In this document: in pieces, positions 25,670 through 37,790 of the stretch
Position numbering within the stretch: the first letter of the stretch is position 1
Layout of the letters: every line of letters starts with the position of its first letter
From: Cavia porcellus
Taxonomy: Eukaryota > Chordata > Mammalia > Rodentia > Caviidae
Assembly (NCBI RefSeq): GCF_034190915.1
Contig: NW_026947484.1
Location: forward strand, 84,019,982 to 84,083,981
DNA length: 64,000 nt
Reading direction: 5' to 3'
Notes under the pieces: generated by a model
The model's input: only the letters and a program-made list of their open reading frames with translations
Database searches by the model: none
What the model was told of the DNA's origin: nothing
Translations under genes and position numbers: made by a program

Positions 25670-25820
25670 GACATTTCATATTGTTTTTTTTTTTTTTTTT
25701 TTTTTTTTTTTGTCTTTTTCCTTTTTATCGGTACCGGGGATCGAACTCACGACTGCCTGCTTTCAAGGTAGGCGCTTATGCCGCTGAGCTAAACCCCCAG
25801 CCCCTGACATTTCATATTGT
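25670..25820 (-). mobile_element. Young ID-type SINE with exact 15-bp target-site duplication
   Basis: Read on the minus strand, the body begins GGGGCTGGGGGTTTAGCTCA, continues through a B box (GAGTTCGATCCCC) and GGTACCGAT, and ends in an A tail (28 T on the + strand, 25684-25711). The identical 15-mer GACATTTCATATTGT flanks it at 25670-25684 and 25806-25820. The intact promoter boxes, long tail and perfect duplication indicate a recent insertion, in sense orientation to the PTPRD transcript. Confidence 0.92.
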
Positions 25821-25972
25821 TACAAAAGTATGTGAAAGAGATCTATTTTCCTTAATTTTCTTTACAATTTCAGGAGCTTAATACATTAGTCACTTACCAT
25901 CATGCCCCTCACGAACATGGATTTCCTAATTAGGAAGTCAAATTAGATGGATACTATAATTACTATATTATT

Positions 25973-26053
25973 TTTTTCCTGGTATAGGGGATTGAACTCA
26001 TGACCTTGTGCTTTACAGGCACGCACTTTGCCACTGAGCTATATCTATGAGCA
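25973..26053 (-). mobile_element. ID-type SINE, older copy
   Basis: The + strand shows the reverse complement of an ID element (GTATAGGGGATTGAACTCAT, then GCCACTGAGCTATAT) with a short T-rich tail at its left. Flanking GATACTATAAT and GATAGTATAAT may be an imperfect target-site duplication. Confidence 0.75.
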
Positions 26054-26073
26054 GATAGTATAATATTCTTTAA

Positions 26074-26077
<4 letters not shown>

Positions 26078-26152
<75 letters not shown>
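26078..26152. repeat. Compound (CT)n(AC)n microsatellite
   Basis: About 18 CT units (26078-26114) run directly into about 19 AC units (26115-26152). The polypurine/polypyrimidine half and the alternating half are of types able to form non-B DNA. Confidence 0.95.
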
Positions 26153-26154
<2 letters not shown>

Positions 26155-26759
26155 CTCTGCCTTACAGGAGATTTGCCATCTGTAATGTTGCTGCTTGAGG
26201 CAATTCCAGGTGGCGGGATGCAAGTGAGGCAAATCTTATGACATTTAGACAAATTTGTCAGTGATCAAGGCACCCAGGAGGGTACTCAACATCACAGCTG
26301 TTCTTTGCTTTATGCCTTTACATAGAGGTGTGCTCCTAAAAAGTTGTCTGAGAAGTGATTCAGGAAGAAGAAATCAAAGCACAGCTTCAGTGTTCCATGG
26401 GAGACTGCTCCATGAAGGGAGTGGAGGAGAACCCCCGTGTAAGGCTCCCTTCACTTATCAGTCTTACAATGCCAGGTCTTCTTTCAGGCTGGCTTTTCCT
26501 ATGTGGCCAAGTAAGAGGAAACCAAAAGAACACCAAAGAGGCTCTGTTCTTCAGTAAGGAGCAATTTTATATCAGTTAGCTGTCTTGAAATTCTTCCTTT
26601 CCCTTCCTGTTTCCTATCTTTTGTGCAATTTGCCTTCTTTAGAATCCTAACAGCATAAGGGAAGGAACAGAAAATGACAAAAATAAAATGAAGTTACACA
26701 CAAATCCAAGATGGCAGCTCTTCTAAGAAAGGGTTGATCTCTGAGGAAGACCGAAGTCA

Positions 26760-27045
26760 TTATGTGTCTTCGCTGCCTACATGCTTTCTTCTGTGCCTTT
26801 GTGTTCAAAGCTCTTTCACCCTTAAGTTTCAGCTTCAGTACTCTTCCTTAATAAGACCTTAGCTGGGACAGGCTTGGGTACTTAGTAAGCCTATGCACCT
26901 TCATTTTTCATCCTATATACTGACAGTTTATTATACACACATTTGTTTATTAAGTAAATGATCTAGGGCAGAAAATGAATTACATGAGGGCTGATTACAT
27001 TTATGGGAATGGTGCCAGACACAGGCTAGGTATTGGGAAAGTATT
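26760..27045 (+). repeat. Possible L2-like fragment
   Basis: The run around 27009-27040 (GGTGCCAGACACAGGCTAGG) resembles the L2 terminal segment, and the C/T-rich sequence before it fits the preceding part. Low-confidence call from memory. Confidence 0.35.
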
Positions 27046-27252
27046 TTCTGATTAACTGGATAATTCAAGGAAAGTTTGCATTTGCACTTTTCCCCTGAAC
27101 TAAGAAGAAAAAATATCAAACACAAAAGTTGACCATAATGCACCTCCTTCCTCTGAGGTTTATCACAATGAAAGAATAACAGACTCCACTCCTATCACCT
27201 GCAACGTTAGTACCATTTAGCTCAAGACTCAGATACACACAGACACAATTAC

Positions 27253-27370
27253 CTGCCCCAGTAGTGGACACCAGTTTGGGTTTGCTGCGAGCACCATCTC
27301 CTTTCGTGGTGTAGGCTGTCACAGTGAGGGAGTACGAGGTTTCAGGCTGTAGCCCAGAAATGATCATGTC
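27253..27370 (-). CDS. PTPRD: PTPRD exon: C-terminal part of FN5
   Basis: 118 nt, phase 0 start (GAC ATG ATC), 39 codons from [17 protein letters not shown] to PKLVSTTGA, ending after one base before [26 protein letters not shown] is the typical FN F-G strand region. It follows either the 27-nt microexon at 31671-31697 or, if that is skipped, the exon at 33859-34052. Both junctions stay in frame. Acceptor GTCATTTCAG. Confidence 0.96.
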
Positions 27371-27589
27371 CTGAAATGACACAATAAAATCACACTGAGT
27401 CCAAACATGCCACAAATGATCTGGGTAAAACTAGACCATCTATGTTCCTTCCGTGCATGCTTGGGCAGTCTCTGAAGCTATGCTAAATAAGCATAGAGAT
27501 TTCATGCTTGCAGCTCATGCTAGAAGAACCTTTGGCATGCTAAAATTGAAGTTGAGTCTTCAGGTATCCTAAGAAGCAGCTTTGAGGAG

Positions 27590-27760
27590 GTATTAGTGAA
27601 AACCTCAAAATCTGGAGCTAGAATTCCTGAACTCTTGAATCTAAATCTGCAATACCCTCTAGGCTGGTAACACAGATCCAGGGAATTTAACAACACATAC
27701 CTTCACTTTCCAACTCAAGGGTGAAATAATAATAGAGTCTTAGAGTTTGCTGGGAGATTA
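27590..27760 (+). repeat. MIR-like SINE
   Basis: TCTGGAGCTAGAATTCCTGA, then CCAGGGAATTTAACAACA, CTTCACTTTCCAACTC and GCTGGGAGATTAACTC follow the MIR order (5' region, core, 3' region) with heavy divergence. Confidence 0.5.
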
Positions 27761-30015
27761 ACTCAGCCAGGGCTGCCTGGCTCACAGGAGTGTTTCCCAA
27801 ACTAGCTGTTATTTTATGCCAACAGCTTTCCCTGTATCCCTACTGCAGCCAGCCCACAGACTGGGGGCAGGGCAGATGCAAGTGCAATCTGTCCCATCAC
27901 CAGGTAAGCGGTTTGCCAGATGGTTGATCTGTTGGACCTAGATATTCTGAGAGCCCAAGGATTTTCTTAGGACTCCAGAACTCATTGTCAGTTAACTGTA
28001 AAAACTATGAACAAAATCATTATACAATGAAGAGACTTTTCTGGTAACCTACAGAGCAGGCCATAAAACAAGAATATAACAGAATCTGAGACCTTCAGTA
28101 GCACTAATACGTAGTGAAGCCTGACTAGAAACTGTTAAATCTCACAACGGTGTAAAAAAATCTTTTAGTTTTCTTTGAGTGAAGTCCAATAGCTGTGATG
28201 GCTATAATACCAGAGGATCTCTGAATCCATTCCTTCAAATCCGAGCTTACAAGGTTCCTTAGTTAGAGTGCTGGATAGTGAATTGTTCTAGTGTTTTCTT
28301 CAGAGCTATACATGCAAACATACAAACACATCCATTCACAAATCAATACACAAAAAAGCAAATAAAACCCTGGAATTTTCTGTCACATCTATGTTTTAAA
28401 ATTGAATATGGGTAAATTTGAGAAAATCCACAATGTCACTGAATTCCAAATCTAAAGGCAGTGTGAGTGTTAAGTGAACAGGATAGTTTGTGTGAAGCAG
28501 TGTAGGATTTTTCTTAGTAAGGCTGTTAACGGGTACTATCAAACTCAATTGGTGATGCTGATCTCAAATATGACAGCTTTTGACAAGGTGCTTTCTCAGA
28601 AGAGTAGGAATATCATCATTGTGGAAATTGAAGCATTTCAGAATCGTCCTGTGATCCATGGGAGATTTTTTTTTTTTTCTGTCAGAAAAACGGACCATTT
28701 GTAAAAAATATTTTCCTTTCAGACCCTGAAATGGTCTCACTGACATTTCAGAGGAAATCAAAATAAAGTAAGCCATTTCAGAGCACTATTCTAAATTAAG
28801 ATAGATACATCGGTTGTTCAAAAAAAAAATTGTGCTAGGTGAATTCCAACTTTGGAAGTCGCCCTAGATTAATGCTGAAAAGCAGACAAGGCCAAAACTC
28901 ACAAGAAGGAAAGGTTGGTTCTACTACCAAGGTGACTGGCACTAAATGCACGCAGCCTGGGCCACCTGTAAGCTTCTCACTCATACACCTAGGTTTGATC
29001 ACACATGCTCTTTCTCTTGCTCAGGTTGGCATAGGGCACCACAGGTAACATAATTTGAAGCTGGCGAATTGTCTTCAGTGGGATGATCTCAGCTGGACAC
29101 ATATCCGTTTGCCAAAACTGTATCACCTCAGGAGTTAGGGTATCTTTCTTCAAGGATCAGGGGGTGCTTCCTTTGTGGTTTCCAAGATCCTCAACGAGGC
29201 AGTGTGTCTAATACAAAGGTCATCTTTCCCCATATTCCTTGTCTCTTCCTGTTGTGCCACCACTTTTATCTTATGTAAAGCTAACCTTGCTGAGGTCTTG
29301 TTACAGCACTGATACGCTGTCATTGTATCCAGTTCTGGAAAATCTGTTTAAATACTGAATCCTAAAATAATTACTTCTGACTATAGCCCGATTCATCTCC
29401 ACGCCTTACTTTTCTCCTGAGCTAAAGTGGCACATATAATTTTAAAAGTCTGCTGAATATTTTCCTATGATTACTCCAGGGTTATCTCAAATTCGTTGTA
29501 ACAAACTGAAAAATCTCCCCCAGAAGCAGACCCCTTCTTCACATAGTTTAATGAACAGGAACACAGCTTTAATGTTCATGGACTATCTTTAACCTTTTTC
29601 TCTTCCTAATTCTCAGTCATGAAGCCTTTGTCAAATCTTCCTTTAAAATATTGATCATAACGCTCCCTTTTTCACTTCTGCCACCTCAACTTTATTGAAG
29701 TTTGATCACTTCATGACTAAGTTATTAAAAGAATTCCTTTGCTTTTTTATCTGATTTTTATTCTAATTTGTCCCTTAAGTCACTGGTTTTTAAAAAGCAG
29801 GTAATGATGCCATTTAGTAGATCAAGAAATGAAATTATCTGAGTCATGACCAGCATTTAAACAGACAAAAAAGTGGGGGACAGATAGATTTGAATACAAA
29901 ATGTTTGTAGAGTTTATTATGTGTTTAAAGTATGCTTTTCTAAAACTTTTATTTCAGTAAAGCATATGTGTACACTGGATCATAACAAACGTATTTCTTT
30001 CTGTGAGTCATTATT

Positions 30016-30422
30016 ATAGTTGGGATTCAAAATGTATCTGCCACAAATGCTCCATGTGAAGTGTTGATTACTGATGGGCTTTCGGGGAGGGGTTGATAGG
30101 ATGTGGGCTCTAACGTGGCTCTATGGGAAGGTTTAGAAGGTAATGTGGCACCTAGAGGAAGAGAATGGGTCACAGCGGGATGGTTTTAGGGAATATATCA
30201 GGTTCCGGGCCCTTCCTTTTTGGCTCTTTTTCTTTCTACTTCTGCACTGCCATCAGCTCAGCAGCTTTCCTCTGCCCTGCCCTTCTGCCACGCCCTTTTG
30301 CTTCATCACAGGACTGAAACCAACAGGCCCAGCTCATCATGGACTGATTCTCTGCAAGGATGAGCCAAAGTAAACCATTCCTGCTTTAACCTATTTGTTT
30401 CAGGTATACGGTGACTAACAGT
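30016..30422 (+). mobile_element. MaLR-type LTR remnant (solo)
   Basis: The sequence from GGGATTCAAAATGTATCTGC to GACTAACAG follows the order of a mammalian apparent LTR retrotransposon LTR. It has a GCCATCAGCTCAGCAGCTTT / CTGCCACGCCC section, then TGGACTGATTCTCTGCAAGG, GAGCCAAAGTAAACC and a GGTGACTAACAG end. No internal retroviral reading frame is present. The subfamily is not assigned. Confidence 0.55.
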
Positions 30423-30959
30423 CTTGACATAGTACCACCTTGTCAGCCTATAAGGACTTACACTTGATACTGATTTTTCCAAGAATCAAAAAAAGTCTTC
30501 TGATGGTGCAATACAATCATATATTGAATGAAAGAATACCATCCTTACAAACTTTATGTTTCATTTTAATTTTTTTTTTTTTGTATCTCCCCAGGAATGA
30601 AGAATGAAAGACCCTATACGTTTAGATTTAGGATTTTGCCAACACTGTACTATAATTTACTACTTAGGTGTATTTATAAATAATTTATGCAAAGGTTTCC
30701 TTTTTTTCAAATTGGCAAGGTCATGGTCAGGTGATTGGTCATGATCAGTTGGACCGGTGGCAATTGCATTCATGGCTACCTCTGCTGTGTGTAATGCAAA
30801 ATGCTGTGGTTCCCATGTTTGATCCTGCAGCATTCATTCTCATTCATTCTCATTCTCTCCATCTCCCCCTCTCTTTCCCTTTCACCTATCCAATCTCCTG
30901 TCATCCCTTAAGCTGTCAAACATACTTTAGGATCTCTTTTAGCATCATGATTAACTGTT

Positions 30960-31170
30960 TCTGAACCCACAGCTCGTACTAACATTGCCACTCATTTCCT
31001 AAAGTGTTATTATACCTGGCTTCAGGCCATTTCTTCAGCTATATTTTTCAGACCTGTTTAGAACTGTACATATTCTAGCTATCCAGACTGCAAACACTTG
31101 AGGGGTGGATGTCGCCTGTGTTTGTTCCTTGCAGTACCTTACATAGGCTCACAATAATGTAATCCATCTA
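30960..31170 (+). repeat. Possible L2-like 3' fragment
   Basis: CAGACTGCAAACACTTGAGG and CTTGCAGTACCTTACATAGG are in the order of the L2 3' end. Diverged; limits approximate. Confidence 0.4.
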
Positions 31171-31670
31171 TTTAAATATATTTAAAAAAACATTTCTCTC
31201 TCAATGAGATGCTTCTAGGAAGGTCCACCTTTCATTCAAATCTTAAGACAAAAGAGAAATTTGTAAAGGGAGTTTAATCAATGCCAGATCTTTATCAGGT
31301 TATCTATGGAGTATCTAACTTATGATAGGACTATAAAAACCTATGCAACAACTTGACACTTCAGTCTGCAATGCCTACACCCAAAGAGTACCTCCTCTGC
31401 GTGGCACAGGCAGTTAGTAGCAGAAATCAAAAGAACTGTGGTGAACCCATGGCTTTTATGCAGTAAGAAGCATCATGCTGACTTTGTAAAACAAAAAACC
31501 AAAACAAAAAGTGCACACAAAGTAAAGATAACTTTAAAAAAGTTTGTTAGTTCATGCATCCAAGCAAATAGTGATGACAAATTCATGCACACTGTGAAAG
31601 AGTAAAGGAATGATATAAAAATTATATATAGTCTTTTTTTTTTTTGACAAAGCAGTTAAAAATTACTCAC

Positions 31671-31697
31671 ATGTTCAGTAGTATCATCAAACTCCCA
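31671..31697 (-). CDS. PTPRD: PTPRD 27-nt microexon meC in FN5
   Basis: Read on the minus strand: acceptor TCTCAATCAG, then TGG GAG TTT GAT GAT ACT ACT GAA CAT (WEFDDTTEH), then a strong GTGAGT donor. It is phase 0 on both sides, so the nine acidic residues are inserted in frame between LADAQ and DMIISG of FN5. The equivalent 27-nt exon of PTPRF (LAR) is alternatively spliced, and its inclusion was reported to change binding to laminin-nidogen. I infer a similar cassette here. A long pyrimidine tract, including C and T runs, lies upstream. Confidence 0.93.
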
Positions 31698-33858
31698 CTG
31701 ATTGAGATTAAGAAGGTTGGGGGGAAACAAAATGAAAAAAAAAAAATGAAGAGAAATCTATTGCTTTATAAAGGCAAATTTGCCTTCCTTTGATTAAAGA
31801 AAAAGGAAATTAAGTAACTGAAACAATGTGTACAATGACATTCAAAGGAATGTAAGTGTGCTATGTTAGCCATCCTCATACACAAATGTACAACTGGACA
31901 TAAAATTAAATAGGCTGTGTTATTGCTGCCACTAAAACCAGCCATATATATACACATTTATATAATATATAAATAATTATATAAATGTATTATTCACTGA
32001 AATAAGGAAACCAATAAGGTATAGCACAAAGCTAGTGCTTGTAATCACATCCTATTTTTTAATATTTATTTTCACTTCTTTCCTGAGTTACATGCTTCAA
32101 GTTACAATTCAGGTTAGTATTTTTCATTTCATTGCAATTGTATATCCCCAATGAAGACTTGTGCTTTGTAACGAAGTTTCAATGAACAGTCAAAGATAAC
32201 AAATTAGATGGGAAGGGAAAAATAAGGTAGGAAAACCAGCAATTAAGAAAAGCAAAGTGGAAAGGAGAAAAAAAAAAGTCAAAGTAGATAAAAGACATAA
32301 AATGATACAGTTGGAATTCAATAGGGTTGGCATTAGAATTACAGACAGATGTACTGTTTTGTAATGCAAATGATCTAAGAACCAAGGTAAGATGATCATA
32401 TTTTATTTTTCATAATTGAAGACTTATAAAATAAAACACAGTAATCATCAGTGTAGGACAGTTATGAGAACTTACTAGTTTATAAAGCAATACAAAATAA
32501 AGGCCTATAAAATCATAGTCAGGCCCTTTTTCTGATATCAAAGGGATACCAGGACTCTCTACCTGCATGTACAAAAGTGGCCTTCAAATCAATTACATAC
32601 AGCTGGACTTAGGATGGATAAATGAGCTCCAGTTCTAGATGCATACAGTTAGAAAGTTTCAGAACTGAAGCAGAATAAGCTTGATTTACATAAAGACTTT
32701 AAAGCTAAATAGTTAGTGATCCAGGGTCTTTATGGTCCTCACATTTTCAGAGAGAAAAAAATAATGTAAAATTGGGCAACCTATGGTCGTAGTTTAACTT
32801 GCCCCAGGGTCTTTCCCATTTCCATACAGAAGTGAAGGCATTTTCACTATTGCCATCTCTGCTTGCTCAACCATCAGTTTGCTGAATGGACAAAACACTT
32901 CAATATTCGCAAAAACCCACTATCCTTTGACGCTGAAAAGGGAAGCTAGTTCACACTTCACATGTCATTTCCCAGCATGGCTAATATTTCTTTTCCTTTC
33001 AGGAAAATACATGATTATATTTGAATCACCTTTGACTTAAGAAGAAACATTGAAAAATTTCACTGATTTGTTTTAAAAACCTGGTCAAAACAAAACAAAA
33101 CAAAACAAAAACCTGTGAAATAATGATTATGAAACACAGCACTAGTACTAAAAGAGTTTTCATGTACTCAACTACTCATTAATTTTCTTAACTCAATATA
33201 GAGGATCTCATTTATTTGATGGGAAATTTAAAATTTTGTTATCATTGAGATTCTCTTCATTTTCTGGAACCTGAAACAATAAGTTGCATCAAATATGTAA
33301 CTTGATGAAATATTACATAAAATAATCCTTTCCAGGTATCATTCTCTTAACCAAAATGGCAGTTACTTTTTAAGAAAGTGTAAATATTTATTTATGTATA
33401 TATTTTACATACAAATATCTTCTTATTCTTAAAAATTTAAACATTATATAATGTCAGTTCTTGAGTGGAAAGCAATCATACATTTAAAAATTACATTAAT
33501 TTAATTCCAAACAGTTGTAGTATAGCCGAAAGCAGATCTTATCAGCAAAACCTGCAGCTAAAAATTCTTCCTTTTGATTAAACAAATTTTCTTAAGAAAG
33601 GCAATTTTAGGCAGAGTAGCAAAGAGCTGAATGTTTGTATTTTCACAAAACAGTGGCATGCTTTTAATCAGACTGGAGGGTCATTTTGTTACTTGACACC
33701 CCCTGGGATCACAAAGGTAAACATCAATATATTTCAAAATCTAGAATTATGTGTAGGTTTTTTAAGCCTCAGAGAAATAAAATGGGGGTCAATTTCAAAG
33801 TATAGAGCAATGTAAATCAATTGTGTAAAATCAGAGGTAGGTAACGTCAGAGGCTCAC
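31698..33858 (-). other. Intron, 2.2 kb
   Basis: GTGAGC donor and CAG acceptor, between the FN5 exon and microexon meC. It holds an AT-rich region near 31940-32000 and a (CAAAA)n tract (33087-33111). No TE is confidently recognised. Confidence 0.85.
33087..33111. repeat. (CAAAA)n repeat
   Basis: Four to five CAAAA units on the + strand. Confidence 0.85.
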
Positions 33859-34052
33859 CTGTGCGTCAGCCAGCATGACGTCCTTCAGCATGGGCTGGCC
33901 CTTGGGCTCACCATTTTCCATCCTCACATAATGCACCTGGTATCCTCTTATCTGGCCATGCTGTTTATTGGGCACCGGTGAGCGCCACGAGACTTTAACA
34001 GATGTTGAGTTGACAGCCTCTACCTCGACTTTGCGAGGAGGACCACTAGGAA
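33859..34052 (-). CDS. PTPRD: PTPRD exon: N-terminal part of FN5
   Basis: 194 nt: two bases completing Val, then 64 codons from [18 protein letters not shown] to [14 protein letters not shown], ending in phase 0 before GTGAGC. It shows VSWRSP with the conserved FN Trp and the [13 protein letters not shown] strand. NST is a possible N-glycosylation site. The exon end is where the alternative meC peptide is added. Acceptor TTGTTCCAG. Confidence 0.96.
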
Positions 34053-34870
34053 CTGGAACAACATCATCGGATAAAAGAAAATTATAGGCACTTGTCCCAC
34101 CCAGTCAGAGCATTTTCTTCACTTAAAAATGGGCAGACCCACTATGCTTCCTTTGAGGAATACAAACATTTTCAACCAATGAAAATGCTCAACCACTCTG
34201 CTCTACCTTTTAAGAAAAGATCAAAAAACATGACCAATGCAAAAAAACAAAATGGAAGAAAAAAAGAGTATCAGAGAAATAGAAAAACATGTAAAAAAAT
34301 GTACAAAAGCCAAGGAAGATGCTTTGAGGCTCAAAGCATTAAAGCACAAAGAGGTATTGCATTGAAATAATAACAAAAACTGATTGTTGATTGTCGTGTG
34401 TTTTTAAAGGTTTCTGTTCAAACAGCAGAATAAAAAGATTCTTGATTATATGCATTGTCTTCTTTTTTTTCCTCATATCAAAGGTATTCCATACGACAGA
34501 TGCCAAAAATGGAAATGTTGAGCATCAGTGTCTTTGAAATATGCAAGACAAAAACAAGAAGAAAAGAAGGCAGTTTTGAAAGTTAACTTCAAAATGTAAA
34601 AGAAGTGAATATAAAAAGCCAAGAAAAACATAGAAGACTTTAGCTGGCTGTACAGAGAAGTGTCCTTTCAAAGGCAAGAAAATCAGTGCCTTGAGACTGG
34701 GGCAAAAATGCTCAGGACGCAGCAAGACAGGTCTTTGGCAAAAATTTTGAAGTAACAGCAATGCTGGCCAAGAAGATAAGCAGAGAAAAGTGGACAACGT
34801 TTAGCCTATCAAAAGACAGCAGACCAAGATTGGCAGAAGGGTGCAAACTGACGTAGTGGAGGCAACATAC
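34053..34870 (-). other. Intron, 0.82 kb
   Basis: GTATGT donor and CAG acceptor, between FN4 and FN5. It is A-rich on the + strand, hence U-rich in the transcript. No repeat or exon is recognised. Confidence 0.85.
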
Positions 34871-35176
34871 CATCTTCATCGGTTCGAATCAACACGGACA
34901 AGCTCTCAGGGCCGGGGCCGACATCTGTGTGGGCAGTCACAGTGATCCGGTATTCAGTCCATTTTTCCAGCTGTTCCAAAAGGTATTTGGTAGTGTCCGA
35001 AGGAATTCCCAAAACCTCATGAGGCTTGTCATCTTCCCCATCCACTGCCGTGTACTTGATGGAGTATTCAGTAATAATGCCATTCTGCTTCTCCACTGGT
35101 GGAGGCTGCCAACTTACCAAAATACTAGTGGAACTTGGGCTGGTACAACTAATGTCTTGAGGAGGAGCTGACGGCT
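34871..35176 (-). CDS. PTPRD: PTPRD exon: FN4
   Basis: 306 nt, 101 full codons, phase 1 at both ends. It encodes the whole FN4 repeat from [13 protein letters not shown] to [10 protein letters not shown], with [16 protein letters not shown] (conserved Trp) and [20 protein letters not shown]. The acceptor is AAAATAAG followed by AG CCG, a purine-rich and therefore weak site with a tandem AGAG. The weak acceptor fits the known alternative use of FN4-FN7 in this gene. Donor GTATGT. Confidence 0.96.
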
Positions 35177-36479
35177 CTTATTTTGGTAGTGAGTTAAAGG
35201 AGGATTTGAGTGAAAGGACAGGAGTGGTTGGAAAAAAAATGATAAAACAAAAGAAAAGGCAAAAATAAATAAACGAACAGTAAGGACAACAAAATAAAAA
35301 TAAGGCTTAGAAACTTAAAAGTTTAAAGACACATTTATGTACCTTGGCTTAGTAACATGAATAAATCAAAGAAATGAATAAATGACCAAAAATAATTGTT
35401 AAATAATGGGTGGGGGGAATGTGTGAAAATGAAACTTTGAGATAATCAAGCCTCAAATAAAGTTACCTACCTGAGATTTAAATTCTTCTGCTAAAAGAAT
35501 CCCTCAGCATTTCCCACCCCATTATACTGACTGTCCAGCCCCCGAAGCTACAAACAAAGCTAGTTTTCATTTTAAACTTGGGATTCTGATGATGAGGCAC
35601 AGAGGCATTTTACATTTTCATTTCTACATTCTAAAATGAGGTGAATTCAGTCACAGAACTCACTGTGAGAAGTTACAGTGACTGCTACATGCCCTTCCAC
35701 CACTTCTAACTTAAGAAATAAAATAAAAAGCCCACCAAACACAAAAGGCTACACTCTGTCTCAAGTCTGCCTGAGCAGTTGTAATCAAGGATGTTACCCT
35801 AACATTGACTGCAGTTCCAATACAGTAAGCATGCAGAATCAATAAAGGATGAAATGCATATTCCGAGATTTACCTACCCGAGGGTAATGTCAGGCTTGTT
35901 GGTTTTGACTGTAACATGTACTTACCCTATGTCAGCTTTCAGCATTTTTATTATAACTCTTCTTGAGACACCATTGCTAAAGAATTAGATCCCACCAGCA
36001 AATTTTGGTAAAATCAGTAATAATTATCTATCCCTTACAAAATGTCAACACAGCCATTAAAAAAAAACTATTTTAAAAGAGAACCCCAAAACCAAGAGAT
36101 GGTATGACTTAGATGCAAAAGTCTTTGCTTTGTACATAATTATGGTAATGAAGTGTGCTCACATGAGAATTAAAAGAGAAACTTTCATAGTGCCCATTAT
36201 AAATCAGTCACTTTCTGAGCAATTATTTTCCATCAAATTAACCAAATATATCATTATTTGAAAAAAATTAAAACACCATAAAGGACAACATGACTATGAT
36301 CATGACTTTTTAAAGTTAATAGTATATATCCTAAAGAAGGACAAACAAGAGGGCTAAGATATTCAAATATATATACATAATTTTTAAAGCAGTATCTATG
36401 GTAGTATTAATGACATCACCCTAAACTTTATGTTTTAAAATTACTTGAGGATTTCCTAACACTATATTAGGGAATTTTG

Positions 36480-36600
36480 TTTTTTCCTTTGAAATGGAAG
36501 TCCACTGTGTGGCCCAGGAAGTCTCCAACTCCTAACTCAAGTGATTCTGTCATTTCAGCCTCCAGAGTACCTAGTGTGCAGTCACTACTGCATGTGAAGA
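36480..36600 (-). repeat. B1-like SINE fragment, antisense to + strand
   Basis: The + strand reads CACTGTGTGGCCCAGGAAGT, TCCAACTCCTAACTCAAGTG, TTCAGCCTCCAGAGTACCTA, the reverse complement of a 7SL-derived monomer. It is old and diverged. Confidence 0.7.
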
Positions 36601-36834
36601 CTCTGGAAGTCTTAACATTTTAAGTATGAAGTGTAAAGTATATCTAATTGTTTTGTCTTAGTTCACATGCTTTGAGTTCATCATTAACTGTCAATCAAAA
36701 TGAAAAATTCCCTTCACTCACAAAACAAAATATTCTTATAGGAGAGTCTTATGAGTTTGAAGTAAGAGTTGCAAAATCACTAGAATATCATTTTTGTTGA
36801 TTCTAACTTGAGGTTCTTCTATCTTGAATTATAA

Positions 36835-36837
<3 letters not shown>

Positions 36838-36875
<38 letters not shown>
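36838..36875. repeat. (TA)n microsatellite
   Basis: About 19 uninterrupted TA units; self-complementary and probably length-variable. Confidence 0.95.
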
Positions 36876-36877
<2 letters not shown>

Positions 36878-37730
36878 ATATTCATAAGTTGAGTAATTCC
36901 TGAAACAGCAAGGAATCATTTGTAATTCTTACTTAAAAAGCTAATTTTATTTTTACTAGATCACTGCCTTCAGTGAAAATCACTGCCTTCCTGTTCTAGT
37001 ACAAAATATTTAGTGCTGCTTAAAATTTTCACTTTAATTGAGTTGATACTTCTTGATGTTGGTACAAAAAGTCCATTATATATTTAGGCATGTATTTATG
37101 TTTTAAAGTTAAGTGTGTAAACTAGACAAAATATGCTATTGAAACAATATTTTTAACTAAATGTCTTATATTAAAAGAATTATCTTCCTCAGTGTTACTC
37201 ATTCACTGCATAGAATTCAAAGCAAACATATACAAAAATGCTGTAATTTACATGCTTCAATTTTTACATGAAAGGAATTTTATGGGAAAAAGAACTATAA
37301 TCATGAATAAGTTAGGCAACAATATCCAAATTTCACATGAATAATCACGTTTTAATTAAAAAAATATAAATTTTACCCTCAAAGTCATGAAAGACTTCAA
37401 CTTTCTATAGAAAATGAAATGCTGAAAAAATCGTACATATGAAAGGAAATTAATCTTTTAAAAACATCAATTTCATGTTTGTTGACAGGTCTAGATACGA
37501 AGTCTACAGAGGATCTTTTTGATAAGACTCAACATATTCATAGTATTTGTGTCTGCTGAATATATTGCTATGTCAAAAGCACAGATATTGCACAAAATAC
37601 TGTAAAACTCTCCAAGATAAATAGTTGTCTGTAAACTATAGATATTATTAAAGAGTAAAGAACAGTATTTGTTGTAAGTTACCCACACTGCCCATCAAAA
37701 CCAATTTCCTATATAATATTCCATGTTATC

Positions 37731-37790
37731 TATATACATATATATATATATAGATATATACATATATATCTATATATACATACCATGGGC
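37731..37790. repeat. TA-rich imperfect palindrome
   Basis: Repeated TATATA blocks with CATATATC and GATATATAC interruptions; largely self-complementary. Confidence 0.8.

Larger units (their letters stand above)
21899..27252 (-). other. Intron, 5.4 kb
   Basis: It contains an interrupted 17-bp direct repeat (22830-22870), (TTA)n at 24753-24770, two antisense ID SINEs (25670-25820 and about 25973-26053), a compound (CT)n(AC)n tract (26078-26152) and an L2-like stretch (about 26760-27045). No exon-like sequence is seen. Confidence 0.85.
27371..31670 (-). other. Intron, 4.3 kb
   Basis: It contains a MIR-like SINE (about 27590-27760), a MaLR-type LTR remnant (about 30016-30422) and an L2-like 3' piece (about 30960-31170). 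A run of 12 T just upstream of the microexon donor side (31634-31645) is also present. No other exon is seen. Confidence 0.85.

Noticed and set aside
34092..34370. 92-codon Lys-rich + strand frame
   Set aside because: A-rich intron sequence next to FN5; no family resemblance.
36838..37790. TA-rich tracts considered as a replication origin or matrix attachment site
   Set aside because: Composition alone does not support either call; listed only as repeats.
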